Source: Alicyclobacillus sp. SO9
Lineage (GTDB): Bacteria; Bacillota; Bacilli; Alicyclobacillales; Alicyclobacillaceae
Reading direction: 5' to 3'
Length of the DNA stretch: 64,000 bases
Assembly (NCBI RefSeq): GCF_016406125.1
Contig: NZ_CP066339.1
Coordinates: forward strand, 806,001-870,000
In this document: piece by piece, positions 17,739 to 26,157 of the stretch
How the letters are laid out: every line of letters begins with the position of its first letter
Position numbering within the stretch: position 1 is the stretch's first letter
The notes under the pieces: generated by a model
The model's database searches: none
What the model was told of the DNA's origin: nothing
Seen by the model: the letters and a program-made list of their open reading frames with translations, nothing else
Translations under genes and position numbers: made by a program

Positions 17739-18871
17739 CATTTGCTGTGTCCCTCGAGGATTTGAAGCAACTGGGCCGGAAGGCAGGGTTTGATGATATT
17801 GGGGCCACGAGTGCGGATGACTTCCCTGAACTCATTCCCCGACTTCAGGCTTATGAAAACCGGGGGAGAACGGGCTTTGAAACAGGAGACATTGCTTTGC
17901 GAAGTTCCCCGCGACAGTGGATGCCTGAAGCCAAGTCCTTGATTGCTGTCAGTATGGCCTATTTGACAGAAGCGGGCAAGAACCACGCTCGGAGACATCC
18001 TGTGGACTCACTGAGGGGCCGTGTCACAGTCTATTCTTATGGACAAGACTATCATCAGGTAATGAAAGAGCGCATGGCTGATCTGCACGAGCTGCTAAGC
18101 AATCACGTTGGGCACACCATTACCGCGAATTACGCAATTGACACTTCTCCACTAGTCGACAGACGCATTGCGGAGCGCGCTGGTATTGGTTGGATGGGAA
18201 AGAACGCGCTGTTGTACAGTTCTCAATATGGTTCGTACGTTTTTCTTGGTGCTCTCCTTGTAGACATTGAGGTGGAACTTTCTCAGAACGAAATGCCATC
18301 TCGCTGTGGCAGTTGCACTCGCTGTATGATTGCATGTCCAACCAATGCCATTGTTGGGCCGGGTGTCATTGACGCAAAGCGTTGTCTGTCCTTTGTCACA
18401 CAAATGAAAGGTATCATTCCCAGGGAATTTCGAAAGCCAATGGGCAAGCGGATATGGGGGTGCGATACTTGCCAAACGGTGTGTCCGGAGAATGAAGGTA
18501 TAGAATCCGCACCGCACGAAGAGTATCTGCCCCAAGGAGAGCTGGAATACCCGCAGTTGCTTGAGGTTCTGACTTGGAGCAACCGTGAATTTGCTTGGCG
18601 GTACGGCCGCACAGCTGCGGCTTGGCGGGGGGTTCGGACATGGCAGAGAAACGCACTCATTGCTTTGGGCAATTGTAAGAACCGTGATGCAGTCTCGCAT
18701 ATTGTGCCGTTTCTTTCTCATAGCCGGGCAGAACTAAGGGCCAGTGCTGCATGGGCTTTGCAGCAATTAGAAACAAAAGCAGGGCAAGAAGCTGTTGCAC
18801 AGGCGTACTTTAAAGAGGATGAAGATGTGGTCCGGGAGGAAATGAAATGGGCTGTTGACGCAACTTCCTAG
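17735..18871 (+). CDS. queG: Epoxyqueuosine reductase QueG, 378 aa
   Basis: QueG reduces epoxyqueuosine to queuosine in tRNA, the last step of queuosine synthesis, using cobalamin and two [4Fe-4S] clusters. An N-terminal domain contains AGIGWMGKNALLYS. The ferredoxin-like part has CGSCTRCMIACPTNAI and CDTCQTVCPEN, both clusters complete. A C-terminal HEAT-like repeat region (from about 290) is usual in Bacillota. The start overlaps the rnhA stop. Confidence 0.96.
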   Translation: MTFAVSLEDLKQLGRKAGFDDIGATSADDFPELIPRLQAYENRGRTGFETGDIALRSSPRQWMPEAKSLIAVSMAYLTEAGKNHARRHPVDSLRGRVTVYSYGQDYHQVMKERMADLHELLSNHVGHTITANYAIDTSPLVDRRIAERAGIGWMGKNALLYSSQYGSYVFLGALLVDIEVELSQNEMPSRCGSCTRCMIACPTNAIVGPGVIDAKRCLSFVTQMKGIIPREFRKPMGKRIWGCDTCQTVCPENEGIESAPHEEYLPQGELEYPQLLEVLTWSNREFAWRYGRTAAAWRGVRTWQRNALIALGNCKNRDAVSHIVPFLSHSRAELRASAAWALQQLETKAGQEAVAQAYFKEDEDVVREEMKWAVDATS

Positions 18872-18911
18872 TCCCGTTGGCATAAGAGGGACAACAGGTG
18901 CGACAGAGACA

Positions 18912-18953
18912 ACCCAAACAACCCAGACAGCACCGAGAACCGGGAGAACCGGG
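18912..18953 (+). repeat. Short degenerate tandem repeats after queG
   Basis: Two ACAACCCA-type units are followed by two copies of GAGAACCGG. It is one of several minisatellite-like tracts just behind backbone genes in this window. Confidence 0.5.
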
Positions 18954-19082
18954 ACGACAGATTGAGACAAATTGCTCTGTGATTAGCCTCTGCACACAAC
19001 CTGTAAGCATCCAGTTTGAGCCGTCAATTCTGCAGACTAAGTGCCAGCTTGGCTTTCTACTATCTGATTGGAGATGAAAAAC

Positions 19083-19715
19083 ATGCTGCAGTTCAGAACG
19101 AGTGCTGAGAGTAATCAGAGGTACTGTGAGTTTTGGCAAAGTCCGCTTGGCTTAATTCTGGTTTGTGCCAGCGAAGTCGGGGTGACCAATTTGAATTGGT
19201 ACGATTTATCTGAGGAGTCCGACGAGGAATCTGTAAATCCTGCTTATGACAATCGGGATTCTTTGCTGCAGAACTTGCAGTTGGACGGAAGTTCGAGTTC
19301 TGATTTGGGAGAGAGTACTGCAGTGGAAGCAAAGCAGTGGACGGAAGCAGCAATTCAGCAACTGCGAGAATACTTTGGACGACAACGTACTGAATTTGAA
19401 TTGACCATTCATGTCCACGGGACTGCATTTCAAGAGGCGGTCTGGGAGGCGTTGGCAAAGATTCCGTATGGTGAGACGCGATCGTATAAGCAGATTGCGC
19501 AATCCATTGGAAAAGCTGCTGCTGTACGAGCTATTGGCCAAGCAAACCGCAGCAATCCGGTTGCTGTGATTGTTCCCTGTCACCGCGTGATTGGTGCCAA
19601 TGGAAAACTAGTTGGCTACGCAGGCTCCCATACGGAGTTAAAGGCGGATTTGCTCGATATAGAACGCGCGAGTTTGTTGCACGCGGATGACTGCCAAACG
19701 ACAACCATGTCCTAA
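19083..19715 (+). CDS. ogt: Methylated-DNA-[protein]-cysteine S-methyltransferase, 210 aa
   Basis: This suicide enzyme moves the methyl group from O6-methylguanine to its own Cys. The active-site PCHRVIG and the helix-turn-helix before it (YGETRSYKQIA, VRAIGQANRSNP) are complete. An acidic, Ser-rich insert at about 45-90 makes it longer than usual. ATG 19083 lies 9 bases after GGAG; ATG 19074 is also possible. Confidence 0.95.
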   Translation: MLQFRTSAESNQRYCEFWQSPLGLILVCASEVGVTNLNWYDLSEESDEESVNPAYDNRDSLLQNLQLDGSSSSDLGESTAVEAKQWTEAAIQQLREYFGRQRTEFELTIHVHGTAFQEAVWEALAKIPYGETRSYKQIAQSIGKAAAVRAIGQANRSNPVAVIVPCHRVIGANGKLVGYAGSHTELKADLLDIERASLLHADDCQTTTMS

Positions 19716-19838
19716 GAGCCGTCGCGAAGACAGGCTCTGGGGAGACTGGTTCGGCAACGGGAGCATGTAATCATGGCATTCCAGGGAACAGTACACACGA
19801 AGGTTTGATTTGGTCAGTGCTGTGGAGTTTATAGATTA

Positions 19839-21371
19839 TCACTTTGAGATCTGGCTGCTAAGCGCCTCAAGAAATTGATGTCTCTTCTCTTCCTGACGAA
19901 TATATCTCTTTAATTCATCAACTTGAGCAGCTTCTGGAAATATGCGAAAACGCGTATGAGCAAGCCTCCAGACCTTGTATGGAAACGTTAGCAGTGCTTG
20001 GATCAGCAGATACTCTTCATGGGTGATGGCTGCAACCTTGTCGAAGTTGAGAAAACTCACGTAGGCGACTTCGTTATCCCATTCCTGCATCTGTAAAGAC
20101 CTCCGCAGCAGGTGAGCGATATCGAGTACGCGAGGGGCGAATGTGCACAAGTCTAAATCAAGTAAGCGGACTGCGTCAGCTTTATCGTAGATGAAGTTAC
20201 CTGGTATCACATCCAAGTGACAGAGCCCGGCCCGGTATTCATCGTGCAGCAAAAAATCTTGGACATCAGAGTCATTTAGCAATTCAAGACTTTCTTCTGC
20301 GTCCTTTCGCAGTTGGTTTTCAATGCTCAACAAAAGCTTGTCAAAGGTTCCTTGATTCGTTTTCCCGTCCGCTTCCGCGAGCATCATTTTCAGGTCTTCA
20401 TAACGCCTCTTTGTCATTTGCTTCAAATCAAACTCCATGGGCGGATTGTAACTTGCGGCTTCAAATCCCCTGGTAGCCTCGTGAAACTCAGCTAAAGCTG
20501 CAGCCACTTTGCCCACGTCCGTGTTGCTTGTAAAACGCACAGTCCGGCCGTCAATCCATCTGGTGGCATAATAGGTTTGGTCGTCTTGAATCACATAAGG
20601 GCGCTTTTGTTTTGATAGAGCAAACCGTGGACCTCGAATAAATCCCTGTTGTCTGGCATAGCGAATGGCGGAATGAAGAAACTGGATGCGCCTCCCATCG
20701 ATTGACGATTCCTTCAGTGCATAGTTGTTACTGCTCGTTTGCACTCGGACTGCTGTACCAGAGTATTTTGCTTGTGTAACCTTCCAGCCATATTGCTTCA
20801 CCACAGTTAGCGGAATACCAGCGTTTTGGAGGATTTGTCTCCAGGGAGTTGTGCCAGGGTTTTTTACCGATGATTGCTGGTGTGCCAAGGAAGCTTGAAT
20901 GACATCTCGCTCATTCCTGTTCCGCGGCTGTTTGTCAGCTTTACTGTTTTTCGACGAAGTTGCAGATGACCCTTTGCCAACCGCACTTCTTCTTGCGTGA
21001 TAGGCCTGTTCAGGAGAAGGCTGGTCGTTGTATTTAGCTTCTGTCACAGACTCGTCGCTGAGATACGGGCCATAGTCTTGTGGTCGACTGTATGGGGAAG
21101 AAGCCTGCGACCAAGTTGTCTGTGAATCCGGCCACTGGTTGTTTTGTGGCTGTCGCTGTCCTGAGTCGCCGCTGCTCTCGCGAAATGTCTCTGAGTGATG
21201 ATATGAATGCTGTCGTTGCGAAGTCTGTTCTTCGGCTGTTGTTTGGCTGTGTGAGTGGTTCTGCGATTTGTTCTTCTGGTCTTCTATAATCCCTGCGAGA
21301 AATTGCGGAGGTTTTGTGAGTTCCTGAAGCAGTATTTTTGCCCATTCGGGCGTGTTGGATCTCTTCATCAT
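19839..21371 (-). CDS. CotS-family spore coat protein (kinase-like fold), 510 aa
   Basis: The C-terminal 330 residues match the CotS/YsxE/CotI family with an aminoglycoside-phosphotransferase-like fold: YALKESS (ATP-lysine region), HLDVIPGNFIYD (catalytic loop; the usual HGD is HLD) and LLDLDLC (metal-binding Asp). The N-terminal 180 residues are Gln/Ser-rich and low in complexity, an unusual extension. These proteins lie in the spore coat. ATG 21371 follows GGAGGG with 8 bases of spacing. Kinase activity is unproven for most of the family. Confidence 0.88.
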   Translation of the reverse strand: MMKRSNTPEWAKILLQELTKPPQFLAGIIEDQKNKSQNHSHSQTTAEEQTSQRQHSYHHSETFRESSGDSGQRQPQNNQWPDSQTTWSQASSPYSRPQDYGPYLSDESVTEAKYNDQPSPEQAYHARRSAVGKGSSATSSKNSKADKQPRNRNERDVIQASLAHQQSSVKNPGTTPWRQILQNAGIPLTVVKQYGWKVTQAKYSGTAVRVQTSSNNYALKESSIDGRRIQFLHSAIRYARQQGFIRGPRFALSKQKRPYVIQDDQTYYATRWIDGRTVRFTSNTDVGKVAAALAEFHEATRGFEAASYNPPMEFDLKQMTKRRYEDLKMMLAEADGKTNQGTFDKLLLSIENQLRKDAEESLELLNDSDVQDFLLHDEYRAGLCHLDVIPGNFIYDKADAVRLLDLDLCTFAPRVLDIAHLLRRSLQMQEWDNEVAYVSFLNFDKVAAITHEEYLLIQALLTFPYKVWRLAHTRFRIFPEAAQVDELKRYIRQEEKRHQFLEALSSQISK

Positions 21372-21432
21372 GTCGGCATCCCTCCAGACAGATCGACAGT
21401 CTGTGGGATCAGCCTATGTCTCTGGTGAACGA

Positions 21433-21458
21433 AGCGGATGGGCCCGTGCCCATCCGCT
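21433..21458 (-). terminator. Hairpin between idh-like and cotS-like genes
   Basis: An 11-bp perfect stem (AGCGGATGGGC / GCCCATCCGCT) with a 4-base loop lies behind the minus-strand dehydrogenase gene. It has no clear U tract, so termination is likely but not certain. Confidence 0.5.
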
Positions 21459-21546
21459 GAGAATATTTTAGTACGATTTGTGCTTTAGGATTGTACCTTT
21501 CTTAATTACATAGCTGGCTGTAATGTTTTTTCAAATTCTTCGAGTC

Positions 21547-22635
21547 TTAGTGTCCAAGGGTACTTTGAATTTCCATTTTGTTCTTAACGCGTTGAATGAC
21601 ATCGTCCGTAAACTCAGTCGTATTACTTCCACCGCCCAAATCAGTGGTACGAACACCGTAGACAACCGCTTCTAACGTGGCCTCATAAATAATACGAGAG
21701 GCTCTTTGGGCTTGTTCGTCGTTATGGTGTGCCAGAAGAGATGCACCAGCTAGAATCATGGCCATTGGATTGGCAAGATTTTTACCAAAGAGACTTGGTG
21801 CTGTACCGTGAGGTGCTTCTGCCATAACCACTTTTGGCATCCAGTCTTCGTCCAGTGAGAGGAGAATGGACTCGGAGCCTGCGATGGAGCCAAACATTTG
21901 AAGAACGAGATCGGATAGGCAATCTCCATCTCTGTTCAAAGCAGGAATGACCAGAGGTTCCCCGGCTTTGACAAGCAACAGGGCATATGTGGCATCTATA
22001 AGTTGGGGCTCGTAGGCGACGTCGGTATGGCGTTTGGATGCAGCATCGAGTTCTTCTTTGAACATTCCTTCGTAAACGGGGCTCACAGTAAATTTAGGGC
22101 CTCCAAAGACTTTTGCACTCAACCGCTTTGCATGTTGGAAGGCGTATTCGGCAACTCCGTGGCAGACCGTCCGCGAAATTCTTTCCGTACGATACGCTAC
22201 TTCATCACTACTGCCGCGTTCAGAGGTCTCACGCCACTCTTCTGCACCGTAGGCACCGTCAACAGCCATGCGCACAACAGAAATCGGGGAGAAGACACCT
22301 ACCGGCGGCGCAATGCCAGGAATGCGCCGACCTGTTCTCACGATGACAGTTCCGTTGATTTCCTTACGCAAAATGGCGTTTGGACTGCCTACATCTCCCG
22401 ACTGTTCCGGGGTGATGGTTGCAGCTTTTAGTCCGTAGCGGTGATCCCGCATTGCCGCAGCAGCATCATATACAACCTGGTTTTCAGTCTTACGTCGATT
22501 GTCCAGACTCAAATCAAACCGTTTAAATTCGATTGGAAGTCCCAGGGCGTCTGACGAAAGTACTCGCAGCGACTCTTCCAATAGTTCTTGACCTGTTTGG
22601 TCACCTTCCATAACAACAATGGTCATTTTCTCCAT
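21547..22635 (-). CDS. Isocitrate/isopropylmalate dehydrogenase family protein, 362 aa
   Basis: This is a beta-decarboxylating NAD(P)-dependent dehydrogenase. The start MTIVVMEGDQTGQELLEES is the family's GDGIGPE-type strand with Gln for Gly-Ile. Near the end APHGTAPSLFGKNLANPMAMI is the standard AEPVHGSAPDIAG block. The usual substrate motif (R-x-x-R-x-x-x-x-R) in the middle is poorly kept, so the substrate cannot be named. ATG 22635 follows AGAGGTG. Confidence 0.88.
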   Translation of the reverse strand: MEKMTIVVMEGDQTGQELLEESLRVLSSDALGLPIEFKRFDLSLDNRRKTENQVVYDAAAAMRDHRYGLKAATITPEQSGDVGSPNAILRKEINGTVIVRTGRRIPGIAPPVGVFSPISVVRMAVDGAYGAEEWRETSERGSSDEVAYRTERISRTVCHGVAEYAFQHAKRLSAKVFGGPKFTVSPVYEGMFKEELDAASKRHTDVAYEPQLIDATYALLLVKAGEPLVIPALNRDGDCLSDLVLQMFGSIAGSESILLSLDEDWMPKVVMAEAPHGTAPSLFGKNLANPMAMILAGASLLAHHNDEQAQRASRIIYEATLEAVVYGVRTTDLGGGSNTTEFTDDVIQRVKNKMEIQSTLGH

Positions 22636-23001
22636 GGTTTCACCTCTTCATCTGTCTCTGGCGAAGATCTCCACTCGTTCGTTGGGGATTATGTTGCCCG
22701 TGTTTCTTAACAGATATCATTTTATAAATATCATTTTGCTACAACGGTAAAGTGTATCACAGTTAGCAGGACATGACGATATATTGTTAAACTGTCTGAT
22801 TTCTTTCGCTTGAAAATGGAAACCATCAACCGCGTTACGAGTGAAGCAGAAGCAGCGGAGTACCATTTGAGTCATTTGTTACATACGTTGTAGCAAAGCC
22901 CGGTACAGATGTCACGATCGTTGTGCTTTTCATAGCAAATACCTGAGCAGTTGTGAGCAGATACACCCGCTTTTATTGCAGCGAATTGAGGAGGGAAAAG
23001 A
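22636..23001. other. Divergent intergenic region
   Basis: It separates the dehydrogenase (leftward) from the amidase (rightward) and must hold both promoters. A 25-codon frame starting at the ATG near 22818 has no ribosome site. I saw no clear repeat or RNA structure. Confidence 0.5.
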
Positions 23002-23985
23002 TTGGCCAAGGTAGTGGATGCTATTCGTAAGTACTTTGATGAGCGTAATCGCGCCTGGGTGACAGGAAGTTGTAATGAACTGAGAGACAAATCTCGCACA
23101 AGCGTGTCCACAGCATGGCTGAGGGATTTGCAGCACCGAATTCGACGCAAGCAGCAGGAAATGAGGTACAGGAAAAGTCAACTCCTAAGGGCTCATTCTA
23201 AGGTTGGTGTGAAAAGTCTGCAACAGGATGGAGACCTAACAACAGCAGAAATTATTGAAATCATTAATTGGATTTACAGGGACGGCCTAAAATACTCAGC
23301 AGAATCCAGAATCGTAGCACACGTGCAGAAATGGAAATTGCACAACGGGGAATGGTTGTTGGCAGAGGCTGTGGAATCCAGTGAACTGAAGCAGCGTAGC
23401 AAGGAACTTCCCATCCAGAAGAGTGAGACAGGCAGAGGCGATGCACCTCTATATCCATATCCGAGATACTTGCAGTGTCAAACCTACGACAGAGTTCGGG
23501 CTCAACGCTACGCAGACCTGTGGTGGAATTCTTATAATCCGGCATATGTGAAGTTTCTTGAAGATGATTGCACCAACTTTATTTCTCAATGTCTTTACGC
23601 CGCAGGAATGCCAATGCACAAGGAAGGTAATAACAGAGCCAAAGGATGGTGGTACTATCCCGGCAGTGGTCAAAAAGGTGTAAACTGGAGTTACAGTTGG
23701 TCTACGTCAAACGCTCTGCATCAATATCTGGTACATGTTGTGGGAGCAACCATGATTGAAGACCCGAATAAGTTGAATGTTGGCGATCTGGTGTTTTACG
23801 ATTGGAACGGACAGGGGACGTTCCATCATACGACCATTGTTACAGACTTCGACAGCAATGGAGATCCACTGGTGAATGCCCACACAGAGCCAAGTTACCA
23901 TCGCCACTACAGGTATTTGGACAGTCCTGCATGGACACCGCAAACACGTTACTCTTATGTACATTTACCTTCAGATATCTGTTAG
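23002..23985 (+). CDS. Amidase-domain protein (Amidase_6 type), 327 aa
   Basis: The C-terminal 165 residues match the putative amidase domain found in spore formers: YDRVRAQRYADLWWNSYNP, then DDCTNFISQCLYAAG with the probable catalytic Cys, and FHHTTIVTDF with the His. The N-terminal part is basic and helical. No signal peptide was seen, so it may act inside the cell or the developing spore. TTG 23002 follows GAGGAGGG. The substrate is unknown. Confidence 0.88.
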   Translation: MAKVVDAIRKYFDERNRAWVTGSCNELRDKSRTSVSTAWLRDLQHRIRRKQQEMRYRKSQLLRAHSKVGVKSLQQDGDLTTAEIIEIINWIYRDGLKYSAESRIVAHVQKWKLHNGEWLLAEAVESSELKQRSKELPIQKSETGRGDAPLYPYPRYLQCQTYDRVRAQRYADLWWNSYNPAYVKFLEDDCTNFISQCLYAAGMPMHKEGNNRAKGWWYYPGSGQKGVNWSYSWSTSNALHQYLVHVVGATMIEDPNKLNVGDLVFYDWNGQGTFHHTTIVTDFDSNGDPLVNAHTEPSYHRHYRYLDSPAWTPQTRYSYVHLPSDIC

Positions 23986-24033
23986 TCATTTGTTAGTCAA
24001 ACAAGACTGTTCTACTTGAAAGGAGGCACATGA

Positions 24034-24492
24034 GTGCACATCGTTTTAGTTGAACCAGAAATTCCAGCAAACACGGGGAACATTGCCAGAACCTGCTCGG
24101 TTACAGGAAGTGTGCTTCATTTAGTCCGCCCTCTTGGATTTTCAACGGATGACAGGCAGTTGAAGAGGGCGGGATTGGACTATTGGCACCAGCTCGACAT
24201 CCGCTACCACGATTCCCTTCAAGAAGTTTGGGACAAGCACCCCGACGGGCGCTTTTTCTATGCGTCCACAAAAGGTGGGAACTGGTATTCCGAAATGACG
24301 TACACGGCAGATGATTTTCTCGTATTTGGAAAGGAGACAAAGGGGCTGCCGGCAGATGTTCTTGAGGCCCATCGTGATCGGGCGATTCGGATTCCTCAGG
24401 TGCCTGAAGCCAGGTCTTTAAATCTCTCAAATGCTGTCGCAATTGTTGCCTTTGAGGTACTTCGGCAGGTCGGATTTCCAGGGATGGTCTAA
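24034..24492 (+). CDS. trmL: tRNA (cytidine/uridine-34-2'-O)-methyltransferase TrmL, 152 aa
   Basis: This SPOUT enzyme methylates the ribose of the wobble base of tRNA-Leu. MHIVLVEPEIPANTGNIART is the classic N-terminus. The trefoil-knot motifs are FGKETKGLP, IRIPQVPEARSLNLSNAVAIV. Length is standard. GTG 24034 lies 7 bases after AAAGGAGG. Confidence 0.96.
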   Translation: MHIVLVEPEIPANTGNIARTCSVTGSVLHLVRPLGFSTDDRQLKRAGLDYWHQLDIRYHDSLQEVWDKHPDGRFFYASTKGGNWYSEMTYTADDFLVFGKETKGLPADVLEAHRDRAIRIPQVPEARSLNLSNAVAIVAFEVLRQVGFPGMV

Positions 24493-24510
24493 CGCCGACT
24501 AGGGGAACGG

Positions 24511-24560
24511 GCTGAATGAGCTGAATGAGCGGATGAGCTGAATGAGCTGAATGAGCTGAT
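24511..24560 (+). repeat. 9-bp tandem repeat after trmL
   Basis: The unit GCTGAATGA occurs four times with two variant units (GCGGATGA, GCTGATGGG). It lies between trmL and the HAD gene. Confidence 0.75.
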
Positions 24561-24628
24561 GGGTGTCTCGAAGAAGGATCGCGCAGGTATTACATATATA
24601 ACTGAATGGGAAAGGAAAGTGGAACCGG

Positions 24629-25360
24629 ATGTTGCGAACCCTTTTATTTGACTTGGATGGAACCTTGCTCCCATTAGATTTGGACGTGTTTATGAAGGCT
24701 TACTTTGGCAAACTGGTTCATCATGTTCACGGTGTGATAGATGAGCAACAGATTGTCTCAGAAGTGTGGAAAGCGACCAAGGCGATGATCTCCAGTGAAG
24801 ATGCAAGTCGCTCCAACGAACAGGTCTTCAAGGACGTATTTTTTGATTCAACAGGCTTCAAGGAAGAGGAATTCTGGCCCCTCTTTGATTCGTTTTACAG
24901 GGACAGGTTTGCAGAGTTGAAGGAGTACACGGAGCCGAGTCCGATTGCTCGAAAAATCTGCGACACCGCGGTTGGAAAGGGTTATGAGTTGGTAGTTGCC
25001 ACCAATCCCTTGTTTCCGAGATTGGCTATTGATCACAGAATGGAGTGGGCCGGTATTGGAGACGTCCCCTTTCGACTCGTGACGAGCATGGAGAACATGC
25101 ATCACTGTAAACCGAATCCGAAGTACTATATGGAGATTTTGGACATATTGGGTCGGGAACCGCAAGAAGCCATGATGTTTGGAAATGATGTGAAGGAAGA
25201 CGGTGCTGCGAGCAGGACCGGCATGGAGACTTACTTGGTAACGGATTACTTGGTCCGGCACGAACAAGAACACTTCAACTTCACCCACGAAGGCTCGTTA
25301 GCAGACGTCTTAAAGTTCGTTCAAGAACTTCCCAGTGTCAATGCTGCAGTACGAGACTAG
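24629..25360 (+). CDS. HAD-superfamily hydrolase, 243 aa
   Basis: This is a haloacid-dehalogenase-type phosphatase. Motif I is DLDGTLLPLD, motif II the T of VVATNPLF, motif III the K of HHCKPNPKYY and motif IV GNDVKEDG. The cap region (about 20-110) is helical. The substrate is unknown. The gene runs alone after a short repeat tract and is convergent with pdhD. Confidence 0.93.
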   Translation: MLRTLLFDLDGTLLPLDLDVFMKAYFGKLVHHVHGVIDEQQIVSEVWKATKAMISSEDASRSNEQVFKDVFFDSTGFKEEEFWPLFDSFYRDRFAELKEYTEPSPIARKICDTAVGKGYELVVATNPLFPRLAIDHRMEWAGIGDVPFRLVTSMENMHHCKPNPKYYMEILDILGREPQEAMMFGNDVKEDGAASRTGMETYLVTDYLVRHEQEHFNFTHEGSLADVLKFVQELPSVNAAVRD

Positions 25361-25395
25361 TCATAGAATCGGAGTGTAATGACCAGAGTAGGTGC

Positions 25396-25420
25396 TGGCG
25401 GACTGGCGGACTGGCGGACT
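25396..25420 (+). repeat. Short 8-bp tandem repeat (GGCGGACT)
   Basis: Three copies of GGCGGACT stand directly in front of the larger GAGGAATA repeat. Confidence 0.8.
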
Positions 25421-25425
25421 GTGTA

Positions 25426-25513
25426 GAGGAACAGAGGAACAGAGGAATAGAGGAATAGAGGAATAGAGGAATAGAGGAATAGAGGAATAGAGGAATAGAG
25501 GAATAGAGGAATA
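25426..25513 (+). repeat. 8-bp minisatellite, 11 units
   Basis: Two GAGGAACA units are followed by nine perfect GAGGAATA units. On the minus strand the repeat stays open in all frames and gives false proteins of repeating PLFLYSSI. It is non-coding and lies 66 bp after the HAD gene. Copy number should vary between strains. Confidence 0.95.
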
Positions 25514-25527
25514 GAGGCCCCGGCGGC

Positions 25528-25820
25528 AATAAGCACTTGCCAAGTGCTTATTGCTCCGAAGCGGCGGGCCAGTACCGTTTTAAGCTCCTGCGGAGTGCTT
25601 ATTTGTCCATATTGATACCCGGCAGGGGTATGTATGCGGAACTTAAGCACTTGCCAAGGCCTTATTTTTAAATCATCCGTAATTCTCTCATCATTAAGCT
25701 CTTCTGGAATGCTTATTTTTTGGAGATCATACCCCTAATGGGTATAAATTGATGGTTTATATACCCCTGAAGGGTATATAAACTCCACGTATGAACCTAA
25801 ATTATACCCCTGATGGGTAT
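25528..25820. repeat. Array of two hairpin families
   Basis: Four AAGC...GCTTATT hairpins start at 25528, 25580, 25641 and 25692 (the first a perfect AAGCACTT-GCC-AAGTGCTT). Four 17-bp palindromes lie at 25615, 25729, 25761 and 25804: ATACCCGGCAGGGGTAT, ATACCCCTAATGGGTAT, ATACCCCTGAAGGGTAT, ATACCCCTGATGGGTAT. The second family resembles operators of CsoR/CstR-type repressors. The region lies between two convergent genes. Confidence 0.8.
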
Positions 25821-25902
25821 ATTAGCGTGGGTACTTGGGGTATATGCAGTGGAGACACGGCGGGCAGAGGTGAATGCAACTGAGATATGAGCGAGAGAAG
25901 AA

Positions 25903-25932
25903 GGAAAGCGCCGGGTTTCCCCGGCGCTTCCA
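25903..25932 (-). terminator. Probable terminator of the pdh operon
   Basis: A G/C-rich stem (AAGCGCCGGG / CCCGGCGCTT with loop) is followed on the minus strand by TTCCTTCTTCTCTC. It is the strongest hairpin downstream of pdhD, some 220 bp past its stop. Confidence 0.6.
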
Positions 25933-26157
25933 TTTAGAATTCAAATTTGAAGGCTTGCAAATCCAACTGCGGTGTGCGGGAATCCAGCCAGCCGCCAGCC
26001 AGCCGCAGCCAGCACCTGCGGTGCCTTCCTTGCCTCCTGCCGCTGCATGCCACAGCCGCGGGCGGAACCGCGACTGGGCAAGCAAGACGCACACCGCGGC
26101 AGCACCGCCCAACACCTTCCAAGCACAATCAAGTCACTCACCCTACTACCTTACTTG

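Noticed and set aside
25338-25650. Several minus-strand frames with repeating PLFLYSSI
   Set aside because: They are produced by the 8-bp tandem repeat, have no ribosome site and appear in all three frames.
25396-25820. CRISPR array
   Set aside because: Repeat units are too short or lack unique spacers of constant length, and there are no cas genes.
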